From positions 1-64,000 of the forward strand of contig JACRJQ010000008.1 in NCBI GenBank assembly GCA_016215405.1: a DNA stretch of 64,000 bases. Reading direction: 5' to 3'. This stretch comes from Candidatus Tayloriibacteriota bacterium. Its GTDB lineage: Bacteria > Patescibacteria > Paceibacteria > UBA9973 > UBA6065. The translations under genes and the position numbers were made by a program. The notes under the pieces were generated by a model. That model ran no database searches, was not told the DNA's origin, and saw only the letters and a program-made list of their open reading frames with translations. This document shows, in pieces, positions 42,948 through 52,212 of this stretch; within the stretch, counting starts at the first letter, position 1; each line of letters opens with the position of its first letter.

Positions 42948-43760
42948 TTATTCCTTCGCGAGCGCGTGGCCTGCTCCCCTGCCTAAGGCATAGATCCTGC
43001 CTATCTCCCGGGCCGAGAGCGACTTATTGAAGAAATGTATATCGTCGATAAGGAGCGTAGAGTCGAAATAGGGCGTCGGAAAATAGAGGACCGAAGTGGC
43101 GTCGAGATTGATCCCGATAAGGACCGAGGCGTCGGCTTTGCCTTGGAGCGCCCCGTCGACATATATGGCGAGAGTGTTCGCGGTCCGATCGAGGACGCAT
43201 GAGGCGTAGTGCCATTGACCGTCGTTATAAGCCGTCGTGCCTACGATAGAGAGCGTGCCGTTCGTGTGGACATAGCACTGAAGCGCGCCGCCAGTAAGAT
43301 TCATTATCATCCCGCTCGCATTCGAGCTGTCGGATTTGCGCATGAGCGCGGCGCCCGCCTGAGTTGTTTTAAACCACATCGCTCTCGTAGCGCTGCCGAG
43401 CCCTATATCGAGGATGGCGCTGTCGGGCACGGTCACTCCCTGACCGTTGGTCATGGAGAGCGAGCAGCCGACCGCCATCGGAGAATCGTTCGATACCCAT
43501 ACGGGAGAGCCGTTGAAGGCGCCGTTGTTCCCGTAGCCTGAGCGGTCGCGGACCGTCGTACCCGAACATTCGTCGAGGTCCCAAAGGCCGACGAGTTGGT
43601 CGCCGAGAGCCCTGTCGGTGGTAGCGGCCGCTTGCTTCCCCGCCGCTATCCTCGCCTTGGCGCGAGCGGCGTTAAGAGAGGAAAGGACCACGCTCGAAAG
43701 GAGCGATATGATCGATATGACGACGAGAAGCTCTATGAGGGTGAAGGCGCGGCGAGACAT
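42948..43760 (-). CDS. Type IV pilin-like protein fused to a LamG/concanavalin-A-like domain
   Basis: A 270-residue protein. Residues 1-30 are a class III signal, RRAFTLIELLVVISIISLLS with the Glu5 equivalent, so it is processed by prepilin peptidase and assembled or anchored in the inner membrane. From about residue 55 it continues as a lectin-like LamG_3 jelly roll: LVGLWDLDECSG, GSATRAMWFKTTQAGA, DGQWHYASCVLDRTANTLAI, YVDGALQG, DDIHFFNKSLSAREI. Possible role: glycan binding on a pilus or pseudopilus tip. ATG follows TAAAAT (43767-43772) by exactly 6 nt. Confidence 0.85.
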   Translation of the reverse strand: MSRRAFTLIELLVVISIISLLSSVVLSSLNAARAKARIAAGKQAAATTDRALGDQLVGLWDLDECSGTTVRDRSGYGNNGAFNGSPVWVSNDSPMAVGCSLSMTNGQGVTVPDSAILDIGLGSATRAMWFKTTQAGAALMRKSDSSNASGMIMNLTGGALQCYVHTNGTLSIVGTTAYNDGQWHYASCVLDRTANTLAIYVDGALQGKADASVLIGINLDATSVLYFPTPYFDSTLLIDDIHFFNKSLSAREIGRIYALGRGAGHALAKE

Positions 43761-43986
43761 GACGGAATTTTAGCATGGAGAAACGGCTTCAAATCCTAGA
43801 CGCAGCTCCACAGGAGCTGCTTACGCGCACACTAGGAATTTTGGTCATTACATGACCAGTATCCGTTTCCCATTTCTTCGGATGCGTACATGTGGTCACA
43901 GGTCTCTTCGCCTCGTCAGGCTCACAGCCCGCGACCCCGCCTCGCGGCTTTTCGAAACGAAAAGCATCGCTCCGGCTCGCACAAAC

Positions 43987-44015
43987 GGAAAATCTTGCCA
44001 CTGGCAGGATTTTCC
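43987..44015 (-). terminator. Hairpin downstream of tRNA-Ile
   Basis: GGAAAATC(t)TGCC-ACT-GGCA(g)GATTTTCC, 7 nt downstream of the tRNA 3' end; probably the tRNA terminator. The rest of 43761-44022 holds a small hairpin (GCAGCTCC-ACA-GGAGCTGC, about 43803-43821) and no gene that I can see. Confidence 0.6.
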
Positions 44016-44022
44016 AAATTTG

Positions 44023-44095
44023 TGCGCGTACTAGGATTTGAACCTAGGACCCCATCAGTATCAGTGATGTGCTCTACCAACTGAGCTATACGCGC
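44023..44095 (-). tRNA. tRNA-Ile(GAT)
   Basis: Full cloverleaf on the minus strand: acceptor GCGCGTA/TACGCGC, D arm GCTC/GAGC, anticodon stem CATCA/TGATG with loop CTGATAC (anticodon GAT), T arm CTAGG-TTCAAAT-CCTAG, discriminator A. CCA is not encoded. It is on the same strand as 16S and about 1.1 kb downstream of it. Confidence 0.97.
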
Positions 44096-44210
44096 ATATA
44101 TGGCTGTGCGCATCAGATTTTCGAGAGGAGAGACCCTCATGCCACCTGATACGTGTACATGCTTTTGCCCGTGAAATATAGCAAAAGCGAGCCTTTTAAT
44201 CAACAAAAAA

Positions 44211-44233
44211 GCGCCCGTTCTCTCTACGGGCGC
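44211..44233 (-). terminator. Terminator of the 44257 gene
   Basis: GCGCCCGT/ACGGGCGC with a 7-nt loop and then TTTTTTT on the minus strand. Confidence 0.85.
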
Positions 44234-44256
44234 TCTGGAGTTTTTTGGACTCTCGA

Positions 44257-44592
44257 TCACGAGAGGATCCAGATCCACCACCAGTCGACCGACGGCAAGG
44301 GCAGTGCGTGCGCGCCGAGTCCCACGATGAGGACGAGGCGGACGAAGCCGAGACCGAAGTAGAGCGACGGGAGGAAGAGCCAGAAGATCCAGGGGTGAGC
44401 CGGGTCCTCTTTGAGCCATGCGGCGAGTTCGCGATAGACGCCGCGTGCTTTAGGGGCAGAGCACTTCCACGCGGCAACGATGCCGATGAAGGTCCACATG
44501 ATCCCTTCGCACGCGAGATCGACGACGAACAGAACGAGACCGACCGCATACTCGACGAACGACTTTCTCGGGGTGAAGACCTCGAGGTTCAT
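44257..44592 (-). CDS. Small membrane protein of unknown function
   Basis: A 111-residue protein with three hydrophobic segments (FVEYAVGLVLFVVDLACEGI; WIFWLFLPSLYFGLGFVRLV; tail WWWIWIL). No family recognised. It has a consensus promoter (TTGACA, 16 nt, TATAAT, about 44665-44692), a leader of about 65-70 nt containing CCTCGAGAGAGGG, and its own strong terminator. It lies between 16S rRNA and tRNA-Ile on the same strand. Confidence 0.55.
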   Translation of the reverse strand: MNLEVFTPRKSFVEYAVGLVLFVVDLACEGIMWTFIGIVAAWKCSAPKARGVYRELAAWLKEDPAHPWIFWLFLPSLYFGLGFVRLVLIVGLGAHALPLPSVDWWWIWILS

Positions 44593-44664
44593 GATGTAAT
44601 GGGGGTTGAATTTCCGTGCCTTGGCAAAGGGAGTCCCTCTCTCGAGGTTCCCGGACTTATTGTA

Positions 44665-44695
44665 TCTATTATATCTAATATATATAATTTGTCAA
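44665..44695 (-). promoter_or_regulatory. Consensus promoter of the 44257 gene
   Basis: On the minus strand TTGACA, a 16-nt AT-rich spacer and TATAAT: a perfect match to both hexamers. Confidence 0.75.
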
Positions 44696-44716
44696 GTGCC
44701 CTGCCCCGCGCAAAAA

Positions 44717-44745
44717 AAAGGCGCCTCGGATGGAGGACGCCTCGT
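44717..44745 (-). terminator. Terminator of the 44765 gene
   Basis: Stem AGGCG(T)CCTC/GAGGCGCCT with a short loop, followed by TTTTTTT on the minus strand. Confidence 0.8.
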
Positions 44746-44764
44746 AGATGGCTTTTACGGGCCA

Positions 44765-44971
44765 TCAGGCCGTAGCGATCGTGCCGATCGACTGGTCGCA
44801 AAGGGTGGCGTGGGAGAAGGGATTCTCCAGCACGAGCCTCTTTGGGGCCGTGGTCGATTGTGTGGACTTCGGAGCCGGCCAGCTCTTCGCAGGGCTTGTG
44901 AGCGCTGAGGGAGCTGGCCAGTTCTTGGGTTGCTGATCGCTTGAAGGAGCGGGACGGGCGGGAGGATTCAT
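44765..44971 (-). CDS. Small Pro/Ala/Ser-rich hypothetical protein
   Basis: A 68-residue ORF: Pro/Ala/Ser/Lys-rich, with SDQQPKNWPAPSALTSPAKS and SWPAPKSTQS as a loose WPAP repeat, then VLENPFSHATLCDQSIGTIA. No family recognised. Coding status rests on its own near-consensus promoter (TTGACA, 16 nt, TATGAT, about 44990-45019) and its terminator. It sits directly downstream of the 16S terminator. It could instead be a structured RNA. Confidence 0.35.
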   Translation of the reverse strand: MNPPARPAPSSDQQPKNWPAPSALTSPAKSWPAPKSTQSTTAPKRLVLENPFSHATLCDQSIGTIATA

Positions 44972-45036
44972 GTGATTCGGTATGTATCTATATCATATCA
45001 TATTATACACTTTTGTCAACAACCCTTCGGACATGA

Positions 45037-45062
45037 GAAAACCGCCCTTTCGGGCGGTTTTC
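45037..45062. terminator. Terminator of the 16S rRNA transcript
   Basis: AAAACCGCCC-TTTC-GGGCGGTTTT, 12 nt past the distal arm of the 16S processing stem, so the 16S gene is a transcription unit of its own. Confidence 0.8.
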
Positions 45063-45073
45063 TTCGCAAATAT

Positions 45074-45101
45074 GTATACTGTCCTCTATTTTGTTCCGTT
45101 C
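45074..45101 (-). other. Distal arm of the pre-16S processing stem
   Basis: Complementary, with three non-matching positions (one a wobble), to 46761-46788 upstream of 16S. The pair encloses the whole gene and should form the RNase III-type processing helix. Between this arm and helix 45 there are about 120 nt containing a CGGATGC-TAG-GCATCCG hairpin. Confidence 0.8.
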
Positions 45102-45218
45102 TGGTCGTAGGTTCTTCCCCTACATCCATGCAGTTTAAGGTGTCTGCAAAACCCGGATGCTAGGCATCCGATCGACTCCGTTAGCTTTCATCCAAAAAGG
45201 ACGAAGAGCGTGTTTTCA

Positions 45219-46720
<1,502 letters not shown>

Positions 46721-46760
46721 AAACCGCAGATGGAGATCCCGAAGGACTTCTATCTGAGGC

Positions 46761-46788
46761 GAACGGAACAAAATAGATCACAGTATGC
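46761..46788 (-). other. Proximal arm of the pre-16S processing stem
   Basis: Pairs with 45074-45101 (TCTATTTTGTTCCGTTC is the longest exact part). It lies 41 nt upstream of the 16S 5' end. Confidence 0.8.
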
Positions 46789-46917
46789 GAACTATCTTCT
46801 TCCTGGGAGATTCACGGGTGCTTTCCCGCCTCCACGATCCTATGGAGCATGGGGTCGAAAGCCCTCTTACAAATTTTCATTTGAATAGAGCCTACCCTCA
46901 TGCTTATATCCGAAGAA

Positions 46918-46977
46918 TACACTTGAACTTGCACAATACAGTTAGGATACTGTTTTACCAGTACACTTTAACTTGCA
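46918..46977 (-). repeat. Direct repeat in the 16S leader/promoter region
   Basis: TACACTTGAACTTGCA (46918-46933) and TACACTTTAACTTGCA (46962-46977) are near-identical, 44 nt apart. The 46789-47172 region is otherwise non-coding, with hairpins at about 46988-47014 and 47067-47088. It must contain the 16S promoter; the repeat may mark tandem promoters, but no hexamer pair is convincing. Confidence 0.45.
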
Positions 46978-47172
46978 TTTGTTCTCTCCGCCGTGGCCAA
47001 TGTGGCCCGGCGGAATTGATTATCTCAATATTTCAACGATCTCCTCACTAAGAGACCGAGGGAATCAAAAAGTGCTTTACCAGCACTTTCTGACGTCCCA
47101 CAAGGCTCTCAATGAGGTAAGGGTAAGTATACCCACGGCCGCGAAGGAGTCAAGCCCTAAGACGCAGTAAAG

Positions 47173-47201
47173 GCAAAAGCGCCATAGAACGGCGCTTTTG
47201 C
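47173..47201 (-). terminator. Terminator of the KGG gene
   Basis: GCAAAAGCGCC-7 nt-GGCGCTTTTGC, 25 nt after the KGG stop and upstream of the 16S leader, insulating the two units. Confidence 0.8.
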
Positions 47202-47226
47202 TCGCTATCTCGCGACTCGAAGATCC

Positions 47227-47397
47227 CTAGCTCTGGCCGCCCTTCCTACCAGCTTCCCTCGCCTTCTCGGGATCGTTCGCGAAGTTACCTGGGTTGTTCT
47301 CCTTGCCTTGGCTCTGTCCGCCCTTCGAAGCGATATCTCGCTGCTGCTCCGGGTCCATTCCCGCGAACCCTCGTCCGTTGTTATTTTCGTTAGCCAT
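47227..47397 (-). CDS. KGG-repeat stress-response protein (GsiB-like)
   Basis: A 56-residue hydrophilic protein: MANENNNGRGFAGMDPEQQR, then IASKGGQSQGKENNPG and AREAGRKGGQS. The two KGG motifs and the GFAGMDPE start are the hallmark of small hydrophilic general-stress proteins (stress-induced KGG family). It is likely intrinsically disordered and protective during stress. TAGAAA lies 6 nt before the ATG. Confidence 0.85.
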   Translation of the reverse strand: MANENNNGRGFAGMDPEQQRDIASKGGQSQGKENNPGNFANDPEKAREAGRKGGQS

Positions 47398-47543
47398 AGA
47401 TGTTTTCTATCGGTGAGATTTTAATGTTCTTTGGAGCGGACCGCCCGCGCATCCGAGAACCGGTCCGCATCGATAATACGACGGGAACGCGACATTTATT
47501 TCATCTTCATCCGTGGCGGGCGGCTATGCGCGCCGCGCGAGAG

Positions 47544-49022
47544 CTAGAATATCTCAGACGTCACGCCCGAATACGCGTCGAGTATCGCTCCTTTCTCCTT
47601 CATGAGGTACTCGAGCTCGTCCTCGATGACGACGCCTTGTTCCAATAGATAGTTATGGCTCGCGTCGGCGGGATTCGCGAGATATGAATCGTATTCGTTC
47701 TTCTTGCGCGACCAAAGCGAGACCTTTGCCTCGTATTCCTTCTCCTTGAGAGCGCTTCGGGCCGCGAGCTCTCTGAGGGTCTTTTTCTGGTAGTCGCCGA
47801 GGGCCTCTATCGAGCGTTCCTCGTTCACGACGAAGACGTTGAAGGCGTGCGCCTGAGACTTGAGAAAATCCATCGCGCCGTAAAGCCCCTGAGCGGCGAT
47901 CTTGAGCTTATTGAGATAGAGCTTGGTGACCTTGCCGTCCTGGTCTCCAGCGAGCCTTGAATTGAAGCTGTCAAAAGAGTTCTTGCCGGAAGAGATGGCG
48001 ATCGCGTAATCGATGGCCGCGCTATTTCTCGTGCCGTCGAAGATGGCGTCGATCTGGCCGCGGACGAGAGCCTCGTCAGGGGTGCGGAACCGCTTGTCCT
48101 TATAGAGTCTCATTCCCGCCGTTATCTGGGATAGGGTCGAGCGCAAGGAGCTCGACGTGACAGAGTACTTCAGACACGTCTTCATCTCCTCGAGGACCTT
48201 GCACGAGGACTTGTCCGGTATGCCTATGAACGCGCCGGACCTATCGAAGATCGCGCCGCCGTTATCGAGAGGCTTCCTGTCTACTGCGACCTCGATAGAA
48301 TCCGAGCCTGCGCGCGAGACGACGCCCGAGAGGAACGGCTCTCCGCCTGACCCGCCTTTCGTTGAAGGCATCCCGGCGACATAGACTCGGTCTCCCTGCT
48401 TTGCCGTCGACTGCGATCCGAGCTCTATCGGGCGATATGTCCCCTTCTCGGAGATCTTCACTACCGCCGCGCCTCGAGCCTCGTCGAGGCCTACGAGCCG
48501 CGCGGCCTTTCTCGATCCGTTCGAGAGGATGACCGTGACGTCTTCGACGACGCCCGTGACGGATTTGTCCGCGCCTTCGATCCACACACCGTAGGCAGGC
48601 ACGAGTATGCGGCCCTCGGCGTCTATGATGACACCGCTCGAAGACGTCGTGGCGGTCTCGACCACGACGAGCGACTGCTTCACCTTAGCGAGGACTTCCT
48701 TGTCGGAAGCGCTTCCGGCGGCGGACGCCGGCTTCGCCGCTGGTTCGACCTTCTTCTCTTCGACCTCTTTCACTCCCGCCGCCCGCAGCTTCTTTTGAGC
48801 CTCCTGGAGCTTGTCCTCGAGCTCGGCGATCCTCTTATAGAGGTCGCTTACTGTAGGCGTCGCGACGATGACCTCGTCGGTCGTGCTCGCCGATCCGAGG
48901 ACGGCTTCGGAGGTCGTCTCCTTCTGGAAAGCCTTCCATGTGGAAGGCTTCCACCAAGCGGCTTCTGCCGCCGACGGAAAGACGAGGATCGCGAGAAGGA
49001 ATAAAGATACGGTCTTTGCCAT
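47544..49022 (-). CDS. Catalytically dead HtrA/trypsin-like secreted protein with coiled coils
   Basis: 492 residues. Signal peptide at 1-22 (SLFLLAILVFPSAAEAA); coiled coil at about 60-82 (YKRIAELEDKLQEAQKKLRA); then an HtrA-like double barrel: SSSGVIIDAEGRILVPAYGV, DVTVILSNGSRKAARLVGLD, QGDRVYVAGMPS, DNGGAIFDRSGAFIGI. Compared with HtrA all three catalytic positions are changed: His to Tyr144, Asp to Gly184, Ser to Asn254. The C-terminal half (about 300-492) is helical with a second charged coiled coil. Probably an extracytoplasmic scaffold or chaperone, not a protease (inference). No PDZ domain seen. Confidence 0.7.
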   Translation of the reverse strand: MAKTVSLFLLAILVFPSAAEAAWWKPSTWKAFQKETTSEAVLGSASTTDEVIVATPTVSDLYKRIAELEDKLQEAQKKLRAAGVKEVEEKKVEPAAKPASAAGSASDKEVLAKVKQSLVVVETATTSSSGVIIDAEGRILVPAYGVWIEGADKSVTGVVEDVTVILSNGSRKAARLVGLDEARGAAVVKISEKGTYRPIELGSQSTAKQGDRVYVAGMPSTKGGSGGEPFLSGVVSRAGSDSIEVAVDRKPLDNGGAIFDRSGAFIGIPDKSSCKVLEEMKTCLKYSVTSSSLRSTLSQITAGMRLYKDKRFRTPDEALVRGQIDAIFDGTRNSAAIDYAIAISSGKNSFDSFNSRLAGDQDGKVTKLYLNKLKIAAQGLYGAMDFLKSQAHAFNVFVVNEERSIEALGDYQKKTLRELAARSALKEKEYEAKVSLWSRKKNEYDSYLANPADASHNYLLEQGVVIEDELEYLMKEKGAILDAYSGVTSEIF

Positions 49023-49110
49023 AGTGCTATAAATCTACTCCTTGAGGGGTAAAAAGCAATAAAGGCTCTTCCCTAGCCCGGCATCCGCTCAGGCTTTCTC
49101 GTCCCACACT

Positions 49111-49148
49111 AGATTAAAAGACCTCCGCAATGGAGGTCCTTTGATCTA
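49111..49148 (-). terminator. Terminator of tRNA-Leu
   Basis: AAAGACCTCC-GCAAT-GGAGGTC(c)TTT with flanks that extend pairing (AGAT/ATCT). The outer base pairs reach the tRNA 3' end. Confidence 0.75.
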
Positions 49149-49149
49149 G

Positions 49150-49231
49150 TGTCGTGGGAGGGACTCGAACCCTCAACCTTTGCAGGATGCGCTTCTGAGA
49201 CGCACGCGTATACCAGTTCCGCCACCACGAC
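49150..49231 (-). tRNA. tRNA-Leu(CAG)
   Basis: Class II tRNA with long variable arm. Acceptor GTCGTGG/CCACGAC, anticodon stem TGCGT/GCGCA with loop CTCAGAA (anticodon CAG), T arm GAGGG-TTCGAGT-CCCTC, discriminator A. CCA is not encoded. Confidence 0.97.
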
Positions 49232-49286
49232 ATAGAAAGCCATCATGACCGACTCTATCAGAACTTTCTCCGCCGATAAAGAAGCC

Positions 49287-49979
49287 CTAGGCGCGCCCCT
49301 CCTTAGAGGCTTCTCCTACGGACGCGAAAGGCGCCTTCATAGGCTCCCATATATAGAGGACGAGGGAGAAGGCCGCCACCTGCGAGAACATGCGCAGCCT
49401 GCGCCAGAAACCCTTAAAGAACCCGTATTTCTCCTCTTTCGAGAAATGCCTGAGGGAAGGCACGATCTCGTAGCCTGTCCCCTTCCCGTACCTGCGAGCG
49501 GCGTAGTTTAAGGCGAGCTCGATCCGAAACCCTTTCTTGTGGTTCGCCGGGATCTTATACCAGAGGCTTTTGACGAGGGCGCGCTGCCCCGACAGGACGG
49601 GCGATATATAGAAAAGCTTTTTCGAGAAGACGAGGGGCCTCGCGAAGATCCCTACGTGCATATCGAGCCTCCCAGAGACTACAGGATCTATGATGACGGA
49701 GAGCTTCTCGTACGTCATCCCGAGGACGTCGGCGTCGAGGAATAGGATGATATCGCTTTTGGCCGCCTTGACCCCGATCTCCATCGCGTTCGCCTTGCCA
49801 GAATTCTCCGAAAGGCGGATCACCTTCGCGCCTGCCTGAGCGGCTATCCGGGAGGTCCCGTCCTTCGAGCCGTCATCGACCACGATCACCTCTTCGATGC
49901 GAGGGTGGCCGACGACGGCCTTCACCGCCTCGCCTATCGTGCTCTCTTCGTTATATGCCGGGATTATCGCTGAGACCAT
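49287..49979 (-). CDS. Family 2 glycosyltransferase (polyprenyl-phosphate sugar transferase-like)
   Basis: A 230-residue GT-A protein: VSAIIPAYNEESTIGEAVKA, VVDDGSKDGTSRIA (about residue 36) and the metal site ILFLDADVLG (about 74-83). No C-terminal membrane helices, as in soluble DPM-like transferases. Its start overlaps the 3' end of the DedA gene by 16 nt, so they are coupled. Confidence 0.8.
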   Translation of the reverse strand: MVSAIIPAYNEESTIGEAVKAVVGHPRIEEVIVVDDGSKDGTSRIAAQAGAKVIRLSENSGKANAMEIGVKAAKSDIILFLDADVLGMTYEKLSVIIDPVVSGRLDMHVGIFARPLVFSKKLFYISPVLSGQRALVKSLWYKIPANHKKGFRIELALNYAARRYGKGTGYEIVPSLRHFSKEEKYGFFKGFWRRLRMFSQVAAFSLVLYIWEPMKAPFASVGEASKEGRA

Positions 49980-50554
49980 GTTCTTTTGAATAGTGCGCCC
50001 AATATGAGATGCGCCGCGACGAGGAACGCCACGAAGACGAGGAACGCGACCTCGAGGCCATGGACGAGATCGGTGAGGTTCGACAGCGAGAACTCGATCG
50101 AATACGCGAGAAGGGCGATGAAAACCGTGAGCGATAGTATGCCGAGAAAGTTCACCGAGAGATATCTGCGGAGCGGCATCCTCTGGCTCCCGGCGAGTAT
50201 CTGCGCGGCGACCCGGACCCCGTACACGAATTTAGAGAAATACAGGACGACGGACGACCTCTTCATAAAGGCGCCCGAGAGCATATCTGCCCCTTTTTTA
50301 ACCCGGGCGTTCACGAGCCTTCCGTAAAACCGGTCTTTCATATGGAGGCCGACATAGTACCAAGCGAGGTCGGCGAGAGTCGTCGCCGCGACGGCGACAG
50401 CCACGACATAGGGCATCGAGAGCTTACCCGCCAGGGCGAAATACACCGCAGGGAGAAGGACCGCCTCGCCGGCGAATATGAGCCCAACGAATATGAAGAT
50501 ATACGGGTGGAGGCTCGCCGTATCAAGGATGCTCTGAAAATATGATTCGATCAT
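49964..50554 (-). CDS. DedA-family membrane protein, second copy
   Basis: A 196-residue VTT-domain protein with about five hydrophobic helices; FAGEAVLLPAVYFALAG carries the E motif, ATTLADLAWYYVGLHMKDRF the conserved acidic/glycine block, and YFSKFVYGVRVAAQILAGS the basic motif. Probable lipid or isoprenoid-phosphate translocation role. ATG at 50554 follows TATAAT (50563-50568) by 8 nt. Operon partner of the GT2 gene. Confidence 0.85.
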   Translation of the reverse strand: MIESYFQSILDTASLHPYIFIFVGLIFAGEAVLLPAVYFALAGKLSMPYVVAVAVAATTLADLAWYYVGLHMKDRFYGRLVNARVKKGADMLSGAFMKRSSVVLYFSKFVYGVRVAAQILAGSQRMPLRRYLSVNFLGILSLTVFIALLAYSIEFSLSNLTDLVHGLEVAFLVFVAFLVAAHLILGALFKRTWSQR

Positions 50555-50597
50555 GTCCTGGTATTATATCGGCCCGCGACCCTCGCCCCAAGCTCTA

Positions 50598-52127
50598 TTA
50601 GGAGCCTGTGTAAAGCGATATTATGGCGGGTACCGACCAGAGCTTGCCCCCGGATCTCCTCGCGAACACAGCGACGTCGGTCCTGCCCTCCCCCTCTTCA
50701 TAGCGGAACTCTACCGTCGCAGATGCGCCTCTTTCAGATATCCGCGCCTCGGCGGGACCCTGAGACAGGACTACGTACTTGTATTCGTACCCCGTCTCGC
50801 GACCGTCCGCCGAGAGCGCCGTCGCCCTTAGCGCGATAGAGCGATTCCCGCCTACGTCGAGCCTCCGAGCGACGGCGCCGGGAGTCTCGAAGAGCGCCTC
50901 CGCGTCGTCGAACGTCTCCGATGCCACGGACAGCTCGACGAGGGGCGGCACATCAGAGAGGGCGAGGCCGTTTATGGAGTCGACGAGCTTGCTTGCGTCG
51001 TATGCCGGTCGGACCGACCCTCCCTCGAGCCTATGGGCGAGATACGAGCTGCCGTGAGAAAGCTCGCTTCGAAGATAGCCGTCGTCCGAATCCACAGAGT
51101 AGTGGGAATAGCGGATCATCGCCTGTAGCGTGGGGATGAGCATCCCTTTCGCGGCCAAAGCCTTCTTTACATCGGGGCGGAAAGCGGCGAGGCCCGCGAA
51201 TCCGAGCTCGACGAAAGCCAGGTCGCTCCCCGATGCGTCATGGATCCTCAGGCTCCCCGCGCCGCAATCGCATATCTGCTTCGAGCCTATGACATACGGG
51301 GTATTCGCGATATTAGCCGTCGCCTGGTCTACCTCCGACGGATCCTCAAGAAGCCCTTTATCGTAAGGGTCGCCCGCGAAAGAATCGTCCGAAAGAGAGG
51401 GATAGATATAGAGATTATTGCCTCTATAAAGCCTGTAGAAGGCTTCTGTACCAGACTGGCTCCTGTACATCGCATAGGGGATGCCGTGCTTGACGGAGCC
51501 TTCGGTCGACCCGCTATACGACGCCTGCCCTATAGTGGGCTGAGGAGATACCGAGGTCGCCCTGCCTCCCGACCCGATCCTCCAATCGTGCTGCGGAAAG
51601 AGACGATGCTCGGGCGGGCAGTCGGGGGCAGGCGTCCAGCCCACGCAGAAGTTCACGTGAAGGCCGTCTCGATTATCGTAGAGGTCGCCCGCATTCCCTG
51701 CAGCCTTGCCCGACGCGTAGAGGGCGTTGAGCTTCTTGCAGGTCTCGATATCTATCATCTTCGAAGGGCTATACCCATCGGACCCGAAAGCCGATTCGTT
51801 GCAGACGGCGCTCTTCGCGCCGTCCGTCGAAGCCTCGGCCTGAGCCGCCCCTGCGCTAGTCGGAGACGTCGTTCCTTCGGCGCTTTGAGAAGTCGAAGCG
51901 AGGCTCGCTTCGCGCGTGCGCGTAGACCCGATGGAAGTAGAGCCCAAGCCAGGGCGCGCGGTCGAGGGCGATGGCGCGAGGACCTTAAACCGCTCCGGCA
52001 CGGATATGGACGAGAAATCGGCCGAAGCCTCGCTCCCGGCCCGCGGAGAGAGACTCGCTCTCATGCCAAATATGCCCGCTGCGACGGCTATGATTATGAG
52101 CGCTGATAATATGGCTTTCGTCTGCAT
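50598..52127 (-). CDS. Large secreted/anchored protein of unknown function
   Basis: A 509-residue protein with an N-terminal hydrophobic segment (LSALIIIAVAAGIFG) serving as signal or anchor, a Ser/Thr/Ala-rich linker to about residue 105, and a C-terminal domain with paired cysteines (ICDCGAG) and SLSDDSFAGDPYDKG. I recognise no domain. Unusually Gly/Ser-rich and likely extracellular. -10 TACTAG 6 nt before the ATG. A strong terminator at 52162-52200 precedes it, so it is a separate unit. Confidence 0.6.
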   Translation of the reverse strand: MQTKAILSALIIIAVAAGIFGMRASLSPRAGSEASADFSSISVPERFKVLAPSPSTARPGLGSTSIGSTRTREASLASTSQSAEGTTSPTSAGAAQAEASTDGAKSAVCNESAFGSDGYSPSKMIDIETCKKLNALYASGKAAGNAGDLYDNRDGLHVNFCVGWTPAPDCPPEHRLFPQHDWRIGSGGRATSVSPQPTIGQASYSGSTEGSVKHGIPYAMYRSQSGTEAFYRLYRGNNLYIYPSLSDDSFAGDPYDKGLLEDPSEVDQATANIANTPYVIGSKQICDCGAGSLRIHDASGSDLAFVELGFAGLAAFRPDVKKALAAKGMLIPTLQAMIRYSHYSVDSDDGYLRSELSHGSSYLAHRLEGGSVRPAYDASKLVDSINGLALSDVPPLVELSVASETFDDAEALFETPGAVARRLDVGGNRSIALRATALSADGRETGYEYKYVVLSQGPAEARISERGASATVEFRYEEGEGRTDVAVFARRSGGKLWSVPAIISLYTGS

Positions 52128-52161
52128 ACCTATCTAGTACGTAAGGTGCCGTCGTTTTCAG

Positions 52162-52200
52162 TCAAAAAGAAAGCCGCGCTCCGCGCGGCTTTCTTTTTGA
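52162..52200. terminator. Terminator after secDF
   Basis: Perfect 18-bp stem (TCAAAAAGAAAGCCGCGC) with loop TCC, 12 nt past the secF stop. Confidence 0.9.
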
Positions 52201-52212
52201 AGGGTCGGCGGG

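Noticed and set aside
43825..43850. GCGCACACTAGGAATTT resembles the 3' end of tRNA-Ile, as an attachment-site remnant would
   Set aside because: Only about 15 imperfect bases, no integrase and no clear element between the two sites.
45100..45118. GTAGG-GGAAGAA-CCTAC hairpin in the 16S trailer, similar to helix 45
   Set aside because: Intact helix 45 is present at 45231-45254; this one has a 7-nt loop and no flanking 16S sequence, so a second 3' end is unlikely.
47398..47543. Gene between the HtrA-like protein and the KGG gene
   Set aside because: 146 nt with no supported frame on either strand; probably only the KGG promoter.
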